Shown here one piece after another: positions 36,051 to 43,549 of a stretch of DNA of 64,000 nucleotides (its first letter is position 1; every line of letters starts with the position of its first letter). The translations under genes and the position numbers were made by a program. The notes below the pieces were generated by a model. That model did not search any database. It saw nothing but the letters and a program-made list of their open reading frames with translations, and was not told the DNA's origin. Source of the DNA: JAJPXC01 sp964517875 (GTDB taxonomy: Bacteria; Bacteroidota; Bacteroidia; Bacteroidales; Muribaculaceae); assembly GCA_964517875.1 (NCBI GenBank), contig CAZFEU010000001.1:171587-235586 (forward strand), given 5' to 3'.

Positions 36051-36591
36051 ATAGTTGGATTTCGTGCCAGGTGGGGCGGATGTCGGGGAGCAGGCGATGA
36101 CGAAAATCGTCCATCGTCAGCCGCATGTAGCATGTGGTAGTGCCATCGGTGCCTCCGTAATCCTTGTTCTCAAATATGTCGGTGTCGATGGCAAGCTCGA
36201 TGTCGGCGGTATTAGGCAGCAGCAACCCGAATATCGTAGATGCACCTACCTCGCAATGCAGCCGCTCAAGGAGCGTTTGCGCCGGAGCGAACGAAACTCT
36301 ACTGCAACCCATTGCTGCTCCGAAATCGCGCGTCACAAATGGTTTGTCTCCAGGCATTACAAGCAAATAGTAATGTGTCTGCTGCCTGTTGCATAGCAGC
36401 AAGGTTTTCACCGTGTGCATATCCAATGCGCGGTCAATGTTGATGCAATCCTCCATCGTGATTGCCGGGTCGCAATCTATGCGACTGAACTTGATGCCCA
36501 GCCGCTCCAATGTTGTATAAGTTAGCTCCTGAAGGTCAGTTACGTACTGTTCAGGCGCCGTACTCTTTATTTCTGATGTGTAGAATCCCAC
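36049..36591 (-). CDS. YbaK/ProX-type aminoacyl-tRNA editing domain protein
   Basis: A 180-aa stand-alone editing domain of the YbaK/prolyl-tRNA-synthetase-associated family, which hydrolyses mischarged tRNA (for example Ala- or Cys-tRNA-Pro). Recognisable parts are HTVKTLLLCNRQQTHYYLLV (~59-78, with the catalytic-type Lys in VKTLLL), CSRVSFAPAQTLLERL and the late segment VGASTIFGLLLP (~115-126). The exact misacylated substrate is not determined. It is convergent to htpG. Confidence 0.8.
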   Translation of the reverse strand: MGFYTSEIKSTAPEQYVTDLQELTYTTLERLGIKFSRIDCDPAITMEDCINIDRALDMHTVKTLLLCNRQQTHYYLLVMPGDKPFVTRDFGAAMGCSRVSFAPAQTLLERLHCEVGASTIFGLLLPNTADIELAIDTDIFENKDYGGTDGTTTCYMRLTMDDFRHRLLPDIRPTWHEIQL

Positions 36592-36644
36592 AATTTTGCG
36601 ATATCTTTATATTCGGCAATATATGGCTTTAACCAAATTATAAT

Positions 36645-36929
36645 TTAGAATATGTCAGAATGAGAACCTGTCCGAAGAAACAAAAGGGTTAAATTCATAT
36701 CATTCTGTTCCCAAATCATTAGCCAGTCACTGTTTCGACCATTAATATGACATTCCCATCTCCCTGGATATTTGCCAACGAGCTTGTGAGGTCTATATTC
36801 CGGCGGTAAAGACCCTGTTTCAACCAGAATGCTAATTGCCTTAGTTATTAACTCAACGGGCAAACCCCGTTTCACAAGACGTTTATAATCCTTTTTAAAG
36901 GTACCTGTATAGTTAATTGAGTATGCCAT
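36645..36929 (-). CDS. YafQ-family mRNA interferase toxin
   Basis: A 94-aa RelE/YafQ-superfamily endoribonuclease toxin. Typical segments are YTGTFKKDYKRLVKRG at the N-terminus, ECHINGRNSDWLMIWE (~62-77) and the C-terminal FLRTGSHSDIF with the catalytic His. It is encoded three bases after its antitoxin and probably coupled to it. Confidence 0.9.
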   Translation of the reverse strand: MAYSINYTGTFKKDYKRLVKRGLPVELITKAISILVETGSLPPEYRPHKLVGKYPGRWECHINGRNSDWLMIWEQNDMNLTLLFLRTGSHSDIF

Positions 36930-36932
36930 TTT

Positions 36933-37136
36933 TCAACTGTTGAGTTGGTTAATTAAGTCCTCAACGCTATTGGCATGAAAAACTCGACCTGCGGCTACGT
37001 CCTCAAGTGCTTCGTCAAGACCTGTTTTGCGTTTGCGTGATGTTTTTGAGATGGTGACGCTGTCAAATTTAGCTAACAGTTTTTTTATCAGATTAGCTTC
37101 TTTGGGATCGGTAATAGTCAAAGTAATCTGTGTCAT
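36933..37136 (-). CDS. Antitoxin of the YafQ-type pair
   Basis: A 67-aa protein beginning MTQITLTITDPKEANLIKKL, with a basic middle (KTSRKRKTG) and an acidic helical C-terminus (SVEDLINQL) that would wrap the toxin. It precedes the toxin gene, as is usual. It is not an obvious RelB/DinJ ribbon-helix-helix protein, but size, order and spacing support the call. tRNA-Arg lies ~70 bases upstream. Confidence 0.75.
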   Translation of the reverse strand: MTQITLTITDPKEANLIKKLLAKFDSVTISKTSRKRKTGLDEALEDVAAGRVFHANSVEDLINQLNS

Positions 37137-37208
37137 ATCAATAGTATTTCTATGGTAACAACAAATGGAGGCGAGAGATGGTGTGCTCTCTCGACCTCTT
37201 GAGTTGTG

Positions 37209-37282
37209 TGATCCGGCCGCGACTCGAACGCGGGACCGACTGCTTAGAAGGCAGTTGCTCTATCCAGCTGAGCTACCGGACC
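37209..37282 (-). tRNA. tRNA-Arg (TCT)
   Basis: A 74-base cloverleaf on the minus strand. The acceptor GGTCCGG pairs with CCGGATC (one G-U). The D arm is AGCTCAGCTGGATAGAGC and the anticodon arm ACTGC-CTTCTAA-GCAGT with anticodon TCT. The T arm contains GTTCGAGTC. CCA is not encoded. Confidence 0.95.
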
Positions 37283-37303
37283 GACCTTAATTTGAATTTG
37301 GTG

Positions 37304-37334
37304 CAAAGGTAATGAATTTATCTATGCTACCAAA
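37304..37334 (-). promoter_or_regulatory. tRNA-Arg promoter
   Basis: On the minus strand TTTG (37334-37331), a 19-base spacer and TACCTTTG (37311-37304) match the Bacteroidetes consensus perfectly. Confidence 0.7.
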
Positions 37335-37353
37335 ATATATTTGTGACGCTCGT

Positions 37354-38085
37354 TTATAATATGTTGTAACCGAAGGTCACGTCCCAGCACTTATTCTTGC
37401 CCGATAGGTCATGTCGCAGCTCTACGGGCTGCTTATATATGTTGCGGCAACCGGCCTCGTAGTGTATCGACAAGTGGTAGCGCCCCAACAGAGTGAGCCC
37501 ACCACCTATTTTAAAGCCCCAGTCGTATGAACGCATAAAGCCGTGGTCGCCGTAAATGTCGCGTTTGTAGTTGACATCCTGCACGTTGGGGGTCGATACA
37601 GTGTACTTGTCATTGCCCCCCAATCCCCATTGGAAATACGGACCTACCTCGGCGCGAACCTGAAAGAGCGAGGTGAGGTTGACGCGGAACGACAACATAA
37701 TCGGTACATTAAAGTTGTACGACCGGATGTGTCCCGACTCAATATGATCGAGCATTCCCACTTCGCCCACAGCGGTAGGGGTGTTAAACTCGTAGCGGTA
37801 GTCCATATTGCGCGACTGGAAATAGAATCCGGGCTGCAATGCGAAGCATTTAGCGATATTGAGATCAACCACCACACCCCCGGTAAACCCTGTGCCCCAA
37901 TCAGTCGATGTCCACCGATACTCAGGATTGGCATAAGTATAGTTATTACTCATATTGGAAGTGTTGATACCAAGGCGTACGCCCACGTTAATGGGTTGGC
38001 CGGGAGCACCAAAGTCGAGGATGTCTGCCCTTAAAGGAGCTATAGTCACCACCGACAGGGTGAGAATGAGGAGTAATCGTTTCAT
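37354..38085 (-). CDS. Outer-membrane beta-barrel protein (PorT-like)
   Basis: A 243-aa exported protein. The signal peptide MKRLLLILTLSVVTIAPLRA is followed by an eight-strand-type barrel: INVGVRLGINTSNMS, FALQPGFYFQSRNMDYRY, FQVRAEVGPYFQWGLGG and HLSIHYEAGCRNIY, ending with an aromatic-rich strand WDVTFGYNIL. The pattern is that of the PorT/OmpW-like porin-family proteins of Bacteroidetes. The specific function is unknown. Confidence 0.82.
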   Translation of the reverse strand: MKRLLLILTLSVVTIAPLRADILDFGAPGQPINVGVRLGINTSNMSNNYTYANPEYRWTSTDWGTGFTGGVVVDLNIAKCFALQPGFYFQSRNMDYRYEFNTPTAVGEVGMLDHIESGHIRSYNFNVPIMLSFRVNLTSLFQVRAEVGPYFQWGLGGNDKYTVSTPNVQDVNYKRDIYGDHGFMRSYDWGFKIGGGLTLLGRYHLSIHYEAGCRNIYKQPVELRHDLSGKNKCWDVTFGYNIL

Positions 38086-38122
38086 TTAAATGTATTAATG
38101 TGATGAGAGAATAATCAATTTT

Positions 38123-39085
38123 TCATTGCGCATCTTTAGCGGAGTCGGTCGCTGCGGCAGGTATAGCTGTTTCGTCAGCTTCTTCCTGACTCTCGTCCTC
38201 ATCCATGTGCTTCATCTTCACCTTATATTCATCAAACCCCTCGCCATACACGCCATTGACGTTGGCCTGGGTGACAAATGCATTCTTATCAATCGACTTG
38301 ATGATACGGAACATTCTCACTGACTCTATCTTGCGGCACATCACCAGCAGCACCTTAACCTCTTGCTTGCTGTACCACCCCATGCCTGTGAGCACTGTAC
38401 AGCCGCGGCGAGCCTCATTGTTGATCGCCGTAGCTATCTTGGCCCACTTGGGCGAGAATATGATGAACTGACAAGCCTGGCGGTTGGTATTGATCATCTG
38501 GTCGGTGACCCATGCCACGAGAAATAGCACCACAAAACCGTAAACCACCTTATCTATCTGATGAAACAGCAAGTACGACGATGAAATGATGGTCATATCC
38601 ACATACAGCATCGTGCGCCCTATCGTCACATTGCTCACCTTAGCCACCATGGCGGCAATAATATCAGTACCGCCGGTCGAACCGTTGTGAGTGAACGCCA
38701 TACCCACACCTACGCCACACAATATACCGCCAATTATCACATTCATAAATGACTGCTGAGGTATAAGCGGCTCCGGAAAGAATGGCTGCAATATACCTAT
38801 TGCGAGCGAAATCACAGTCGCGCCAAATATCGTGCGAATCACAAACTGCCGCCCCACCACCTTGTAGGCCATTGCGATAAGGATAAGATTGAATGCGTAT
38901 TGCGATATAGCCACAGGCACACCAAAGATGAAGTAGACAAGTGATCCGAGACCTGTTACGCCACCGATCACCACTTTTTCTGGGAGAATGAACGCTGTAA
39001 AGCCAAACGCATAGATGAAGATGCCGAGCACTATCAATACGTAGTCTTGAGCATTAAGCCATAGTTTGCGACTGTTTATGGTCAT
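38123..39085 (-). CDS. YitT family membrane protein
   Basis: A 320-aa protein with five to six membrane helices (~10-205; DUF161/YitT). Hallmarks are GGVTGLGSLVYFIFGVPVAI and FTHNGSTGGTDIIAAMVAK. A soluble DUF2179 domain follows (GCTVLTGMGWYSKQEVKVLL, ~235-290) and an acidic, Ala-rich tail (~295-320). The substrate is unknown. A TAACTTTG box (39113-39106) lies 20 bases upstream. Confidence 0.9.
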   Translation of the reverse strand: MTINSRKLWLNAQDYVLIVLGIFIYAFGFTAFILPEKVVIGGVTGLGSLVYFIFGVPVAISQYAFNLILIAMAYKVVGRQFVIRTIFGATVISLAIGILQPFFPEPLIPQQSFMNVIIGGILCGVGVGMAFTHNGSTGGTDIIAAMVAKVSNVTIGRTMLYVDMTIISSSYLLFHQIDKVVYGFVVLFLVAWVTDQMINTNRQACQFIIFSPKWAKIATAINNEARRGCTVLTGMGWYSKQEVKVLLVMCRKIESVRMFRIIKSIDKNAFVTQANVNGVYGEGFDEYKVKMKHMDEDESQEEADETAIPAAATDSAKDAQ

Positions 39086-39105
39086 GGTTTAAATTGAATT
39101 TTCCG

Positions 39106-39113
39106 CAAAGTTA
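39106..39113 (-). promoter_or_regulatory. -7 box of the YitT gene
   Basis: TAACTTTG on the minus strand, an exact TAnnTTTG match just before the start codon. No good -33 element is seen. Confidence 0.4.
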
Positions 39114-39159
39114 CATAGAAATTTTTGTTTTTTCACACCTTTTAAGCTGGAAAGCAACA

Positions 39160-39690
39160 CCAATCTACCGCGTCAATCCTCCCCACACTCGCTTCGCTCA
39201 TGTGGGGTTCGATACTCCACCGCCGCACTGCCCCGCGTCGCGGGGCGCTATTGTAGCCTATGGTAAGCTCCGCGTTAGCGAGCGTAACCATAGGGTCAAG
39301 CCATACACACAAATAACTGCTCGGCGTAGCCGGGCGCCCCGCTATGCGGAGCGGATTGGTGAGGGTGTGGCGGCATCAACCTACGGCTGCGCTCGCTACG
39401 CGGAGCTTGCCGCAGGCTAACATTCGCGCCCGGCTACGCCGAGCCGATACCCAAAGGCACAAAAACCGCGTAGCGGTAGAAAGAATGTAGCCGTGGGTGC
39501 AACCCACGGAATAGCGTTTTGTGTTGTAATTGACCGATTTATCGGTCAAATGGCCGCATTATTCGACCAATCTTTGGTCGTTACCACCGTGGATACCCCA
39601 CATCCGTGGGTTAATCACCCACGGCTACCATATTGTGTGGCCACGCCACACCACCCCATCGGACGCTCGGCCGAGCGTCCCTACTTATGG
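39160..39690. repeat. Cluster of short extragenic palindromes
   Basis: No gene is convincing here. At least six dyads lie close together: CCTATGGT..ACCATAGG (39257/39287), CCGTGGGT-gca-ACCCACGG (39491-39509), TGACCGAT-tt-ATCGGTCA (39531-39548), CGACCAA-tct-TTGGTCG (39564-39580), CCGTGGGT..ACCCACGG (39604-39624) and the perfect 20-mer GGACGCTCGGCCGAGCGTCC (39661-39680). GC-rich direct repeats such as GGCGTAGCCGGGCG recur between them. The last dyad may end the FGE-gene transcript. Confidence 0.6.
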
Positions 39691-39695
39691 GGAAC

Positions 39696-40592
39696 TCATA
39701 ACGCGAGGCGCAAGCCGAGGTTCCTGTCCCGAATGCTCGGAGAATTGTAGTTGCGAAAAGCAATACGACAGTAAGCAGCGGAGTTGCTCCAGCTACCGCC
39801 GCGAAACACGCGATAGGAGCTATTACGCGGGCTGTTATAGTTACTACTATACTTGTCCGAACACCATTCCCACACATTGCCCGACATGTCGTATAGGCCC
39901 AATTCGTTCGGCGACTTTGTTCCTACGGCGTGAGTCTTGCTTCCGCTATTACCAACATACCATGCCACATTAGATAAATTATTGCTCCCTGAGTACTTAT
40001 AGCCGTTGCTGCGACGTCCTCCCCGCGCGGCATATTCCCACTCAGCCTCGGTGGGAAGACGGAATTTCTTGCCAGTAATCTTATTGAGTTTCTTGATGAA
40101 CTCCTGGCAGTCGTCCCACGACACACGCTCCACAGGCAGATTATCCCCCTTGAAGCCTGACGGATTGCTTCCCATCACAGCCTGCCATTCCTTTTGAGTT
40201 ACTTCGTATTTACCGATATGAAATGATCCCACGCTCTCCTGATGCACGGGCTTCTCATTATCCCATGCGTCGGAATCATCCGACCCCATCTGATACGTGC
40301 CACCCTCGATATACACCATGTTCTTGAGCAGATTGCTGATCACAGGGTCAAGTGTCTCCCTATTGGAAGAATTGTTCGACTGTTGCGGCGGTTTTGCCTG
40401 ACTTTGCTGGGGCTTTTGAGCCGGCTGAGGCTTTTGTGCAGGTTGCGGCTTTTGTGCAGGTTGGGGCTTTGGAGCCGGAGTTTCCGCCGGAGTCGGGTCA
40501 GTTTTCCCCGGATTACGCTTAATGGGTGCCTGACTGTTAGCGGCAACGACCGCAAGGATTAGGAAAAGAAATATCAGTTTTATCTTTCTCAT
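39696..40592 (-). CDS. Exported formylglycine-generating-enzyme (SUMF1)-fold protein
   Basis: A 298-aa protein. An N-terminal signal peptide (LIFLFLILAVVAANSQA) is followed by a Pro/Lys/Gln linker built on repeated PAQKPQ units (~33-60). A complete FGE-sulfatase domain follows (~90-298): YIEGGTYQMGSDDSDAWDNE, VGSFHIGKYEVTQKEWQAVM, LPVERVSWDDCQEFIKKLN, FRLPTEAEWEYAARGG, GLYDMSGNVWEWCSDKY and FRGGSWSNSAAYCRIAFRN. Many bacterial members are not sulfatase maturases but ligand-binding or kinase-associated proteins. It stands ten bases downstream of a Ser/Thr kinase gene, so joint function is likely. Confidence 0.85.
   Translation of the reverse strand: MRKIKLIFLFLILAVVAANSQAPIKRNPGKTDPTPAETPAPKPQPAQKPQPAQKPQPAQKPQQSQAKPPQQSNNSSNRETLDPVISNLLKNMVYIEGGTYQMGSDDSDAWDNEKPVHQESVGSFHIGKYEVTQKEWQAVMGSNPSGFKGDNLPVERVSWDDCQEFIKKLNKITGKKFRLPTEAEWEYAARGGRRSNGYKYSGSNNLSNVAWYVGNSGSKTHAVGTKSPNELGLYDMSGNVWEWCSDKYSSNYNSPRNSSYRVFRGGSWSNSAAYCRIAFRNYNSPSIRDRNLGLRLAL
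40408..40482. repeat. 18-bp tandem repeats in the FGE-protein linker
   Basis: Four near-identical 18-base units (GGCTTTTGTGCAGGTTGC type) at 40411, 40429, 40447 and 40465, encoding PAQKPQ hexapeptides on the minus strand. Units two and three differ by one base. Confidence 0.8.
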
Positions 40593-40602
40593 GTACTTTA
40601 GC

Positions 40603-42111
40603 TTATTTTATTTCCTCAATAACTCTACCGTCCGATGAGTACCATTTTCCCTTATGGGGGACTCTGTCACGGAATGACCCTTCAAAGTATTCACCCGACT
40701 CCTTATCAACATATTTCCCCTCGTCAAACTGATTACGGTGGAATGTGCCGGTGAAGGTGTCACCATTTGAAAGTGTGTAGGTGGCTTCTCCCTCAAGCTG
40801 ACCTTTCACAAAATATCCATCATATGTGGCTCCGGCAAGCTCTCCACGGGTTATTGTCATAACACCCTTACCGTGAGGAGTCGATGTGACCACCTCTCCA
40901 ATGGTGTCGTTGACTACCTGACCCGAATATATCGCTGCCCCCAATGGAGACTCCCACTCCATATCAGTTACTTCTTTTGGTGCTTCGGCTACCGGGTTTA
41001 TACTATTTGTCACTATGGCTGTCGTATCTGATGATGTGCCTCCTGCGCCTGATGTTATTTTGGGCATGAGGAAGAACATTGCGACCACCAACGCAGCCAC
41101 TATCAGTGCTACAACGATATATACATTTCGGTTGCTGCGCTTTTGGGGAGCCTTGACAGTTATAGGCTTTTGGAGTTGCGGAATAAATTTTTCTTTTGAT
41201 ACAGTTGGTTTGTTTCTGTCCTTTATCTCGGTCTCCTCGCTTGCGCCATCTTGGCCCTGAATGTCGCGGATGAACACGGTGACGTCGGGGTGTCTCCCTT
41301 TGCGCCCGAGCGACATTGCACGTGATATGGGGGCAATCAATCTCTGAGGAATTGTGTCAGGAAATGTCAGCTCCTCGTCGCCGCGCATGGTGGCACGCAA
41401 AGGCACGGTGCCCGACAGCAGGTAATACAGCGTGGCGGCAAGTGAGTAGATGTCGGTCTGAGGGGCAAATTCTCTCACCCCTCCCTCATTGTACTGCTCC
41501 AGGGGGGCGAACCCGTGCGAGAAGCCCGGCGCCATCGTCGAGGTCTGCTTGCCGTCGGAGTCGTATTGCTTCGACAGGCCGAAGTCTATCAATATGGGGG
41601 TGTCGTCGCCGTGGCGCACCATAATGTTGGCCGGCTTGACATCAAGATGATTCAACTTCCGCTGATGGATATAATCCAATGCGCTCCCCACTTTGGCGAT
41701 ATACCCGACAGCGCTCTTTTCGGGTATGGGGCCGTTATTACCCACCATCGTGGAGAGGGATTCACCCTCTATATACTCCATTACGTAGTAGGCGGTGTTG
41801 TTCTCCTCAAAGGCGGCGAAGATGCGTATGATATTCGGATGGTCGAATTTCGCTATGTTGCGGGCCTCCTTGAGGAATTTCGCCTTAAGGCGGTTGACAA
41901 ATTCAGCGGTATTCTTGGTGCCGAGCTGGACCTGGCTTGTGGTCTCGTCACGTTCGCAATAATCTTTGGGGAAGAACTCCTTGATGGCCACCAACCGTTG
42001 CAGATTGAGGTCGGTGGCGAGGTAGGTGATGCCGAACCCTCCCTGGCCCAGCACCTGCTCTATGCGGTATGTGCCTTGGTGCAACAGCGTACCCGATGCC
42101 AGTGTCTGCAT
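40603..42111 (-). CDS. Membrane-anchored Ser/Thr protein kinase with MORN repeats
   Basis: A 502-aa protein. The kinase domain (~10-275) has the glycine loop VLGQGGFGITYLA, VAIKEFFPKDYC with the ATP-binding Lys, catalytic loop NHLDVKPANIM (Leu replaces Arg, a non-RD kinase) and ILIDFGLSKQYD. A Lys-rich juxtamembrane segment and one transmembrane helix follow (~328-350). The outer part has three or four MORN repeats (YDGYFVKGQLEGEATY, FTGTFHRNQFDEGKYV, FEGSFRDRVPHKGKWY). The start is ATG at 42111; the frame extends to a TTG at 42168, but a TATCTTTG box lies between the two. Confidence 0.9.
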   Translation of the reverse strand: MQTLASGTLLHQGTYRIEQVLGQGGFGITYLATDLNLQRLVAIKEFFPKDYCERDETTSQVQLGTKNTAEFVNRLKAKFLKEARNIAKFDHPNIIRIFAAFEENNTAYYVMEYIEGESLSTMVGNNGPIPEKSAVGYIAKVGSALDYIHQRKLNHLDVKPANIMVRHGDDTPILIDFGLSKQYDSDGKQTSTMAPGFSHGFAPLEQYNEGGVREFAPQTDIYSLAATLYYLLSGTVPLRATMRGDEELTFPDTIPQRLIAPISRAMSLGRKGRHPDVTVFIRDIQGQDGASEETEIKDRNKPTVSKEKFIPQLQKPITVKAPQKRSNRNVYIVVALIVAALVVAMFFLMPKITSGAGGTSSDTTAIVTNSINPVAEAPKEVTDMEWESPLGAAIYSGQVVNDTIGEVVTSTPHGKGVMTITRGELAGATYDGYFVKGQLEGEATYTLSNGDTFTGTFHRNQFDEGKYVDKESGEYFEGSFRDRVPHKGKWYSSDGRVIEEIK

Positions 42112-42146
42112 GATAACTCTCTGTAGTGTTGGATTATTAATTGTCG

Positions 42147-42154
42147 CAAAGATA
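42147..42154 (-). promoter_or_regulatory. -7 box of the kinase-FGE operon
   Basis: TATCTTTG on the minus strand, 36 bases before the ATG at 42111. Its position rules out the longer TTG start at 42168. Confidence 0.5.
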
Positions 42155-42220
42155 ACTCTTTTTTGCAATTATTTTAAATATAGCTCTTCAAAACCCGAAA
42201 ACAATCGAAAAATAGGGGTG

Positions 42221-42931
42221 TTAGCGTTGGGTTGTCAGTCCGAGGGAGAGTACCGAGAGTTTTACGCTCGGATTGGCTCTGTGAACAGCCTGACAGCACG
42301 ACAGGATGGTAGAGCCGGTGGTGATAATATCGTCGACGATGAGCAGGTGCAGATTATCGAGCTCGTCGGGATATTCCACAGTATAAACGTCAGAGGCATT
42401 AAGCCAGCGCTCAAGGCGTCCGAGGTGCGTCTGTGAGCCGTGTCGGCGAGTGCAGCGCAGATTGTCAAGCACAGGCAAATCCGCCACCAGCCCAACCTCA
42501 CGCGCTATCACCTCGGCCTGGTTGTACCCTCGCCGCATCTTCTTCCAGGGATGCATAGGCACCGGAATCACTGCGTCTATCCCATCAAACCAATGTTCAT
42601 TGCGCAGCATTGCGGCATGGGAGTGTGCCAGATCCCGGTCAATCGATGGTTGGCGTCGATACTTGGCGTCGACAAGTAGTTGGGCATATGGCGTGCCGGG
42701 TGAGTAATGGAAGTATGCAGCAGCTTTAAAAATCCGGGGGCGCGTGGAGGCAATGCGCCGATGTATGGTATTATCGGCGTGGCGATGAGTATTGGTGACG
42801 GGCATATCCAACTTGCAGCCAAGGCATAGCGTGTGTTCGCCCGCAACGAGGGTTTGGCCGCATACCTTACACACGTTGGGCCATAGCATATCGACCAACG
42901 CCCCACCCCACTCCTTAATCCATGTCGTCAT
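42221..42931 (-). CDS. comF: ComF family protein (phosphoribosyltransferase-like)
   Basis: A 236-aa ComF/GntX-type protein. A zinc-ribbon-like N-terminus (CKVCGQ, CLGC; ~18-42) precedes a PRT domain with VIPVPMHPWKKMRRGYNQAEVIA and the PRPP-binding loop LLIVDDIITTGSTILSC (~192-208). It is linked to DNA uptake or nucleotide salvage in other bacteria. Its start overlaps the end of recX by 17 bases, so the two are translationally coupled. Confidence 0.9.
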   Translation of the reverse strand: MTTWIKEWGGALVDMLWPNVCKVCGQTLVAGEHTLCLGCKLDMPVTNTHRHADNTIHRRIASTRPRIFKAAAYFHYSPGTPYAQLLVDAKYRRQPSIDRDLAHSHAAMLRNEHWFDGIDAVIPVPMHPWKKMRRGYNQAEVIAREVGLVADLPVLDNLRCTRRHGSQTHLGRLERWLNASDVYTVEYPDELDNLHLLIVDDIITTGSTILSCCQAVHRANPSVKLSVLSLGLTTQR

Positions 42932-43403
42932 CCTCTCGGGCTAAGTTTTTTAAAGCGGCATTGATTGTCGAAGCATCGTAACCGCGCGATGCGAGGTGAC
43001 GGTAAATCTTCACCTTGGCCGTGTAGTCAATCACCCCCAGCGAGCGTGCCTTGGCTCGGGCCACTGTCGTGGCACCCTCTATCCATTCCTCAGGGTTGAT
43101 GCTGGCAAGAGCATCAGCTATCGTGCTCCTGTCGATACCCTTGGTATACATAGCCATACTGATTTTTCGCTGCCCCCAACGTGAGTAAATAGCCTGCTGG
43201 CGAACATATGCCACGGCAAAACGCTGATTGTCGATAAATCCTTGTTCGATAAGCGAATCCACGATCTTCGCCGCATCACTGTGCGAAATACCCCACCCCA
43301 TGATACGTCTTATCATCTCGGTGGCAGAGTATTCGGCTCGTGCGCAAAGGCTTTCAGCCTTAAGTGTGGCATCTTCTATGGAAGTCGTGCGTCGTGGTGT
43401 CAT
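42915..43403 (-). CDS. recX: Regulatory protein RecX
   Basis: A 162-aa modulator of RecA filaments. It shows the three-helix RecX repeats: SATEMIRRIMGWGISHSDAAKIVDSLIEQGFIDNQRFA (~25-62, described by its ends), YVRQQAIYSRWGQRKISMAM and a C-terminal KVKIYRHLASRGYDASTI. It is divergent from lon and forms an operon with comF. Confidence 0.88.
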   Translation of the reverse strand: MTPRRTTSIEDATLKAESLCARAEYSATEMIRRIMGWGISHSDAAKIVDSLIEQGFIDNQRFAVAYVRQQAIYSRWGQRKISMAMYTKGIDRSTIADALASINPEEWIEGATTVARAKARSLGVIDYTAKVKIYRHLASRGYDASTINAALKNLAREDDDMD

Positions 43404-43426
43404 GTGTTACAGCGATAGATTTCCCA

Positions 43427-43434
43427 CAAAGGTA
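43427..43434 (-). promoter_or_regulatory. -7 box of recX
   Basis: TACCTTTG on the minus strand, 24 bases before the recX ATG. A weak -33 TTG exists only at a non-standard distance. Confidence 0.45.
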
Positions 43435-43478
43435 ACAATATTGCGCAACTCCTTAAAGATTCTGGGATTTTTTGTACT

Positions 43479-43496
43479 TTTGGCACAACTTTTGCT
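43479..43496 (+). promoter_or_regulatory. Sigma-54 (-24/-12) promoter of lon
   Basis: TTTGGCACAACTTTTGCT: TGGCAC-N5-TTGCT matches the RpoN consensus exactly, with GG at 43482-43483 and GC at 43494-43495 (ten bases between). It lies 54 bases before the lon ATG. A TACTTTTG primary-sigma-like box (43475-43482) overlaps its upstream edge. Confidence 0.75.
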
Positions 43497-43549
43497 ATGG
43501 ATAAAGCGTAATAGCCTTATCGGTATTTTTTAAAAGAAATAAAGTTAAT

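Noticed and set aside
39094..39420. Plus-strand 108-codon frame in the palindrome region
   Set aside because: Its sequence is dictated by GC-rich palindromes and it has no recognised domain.
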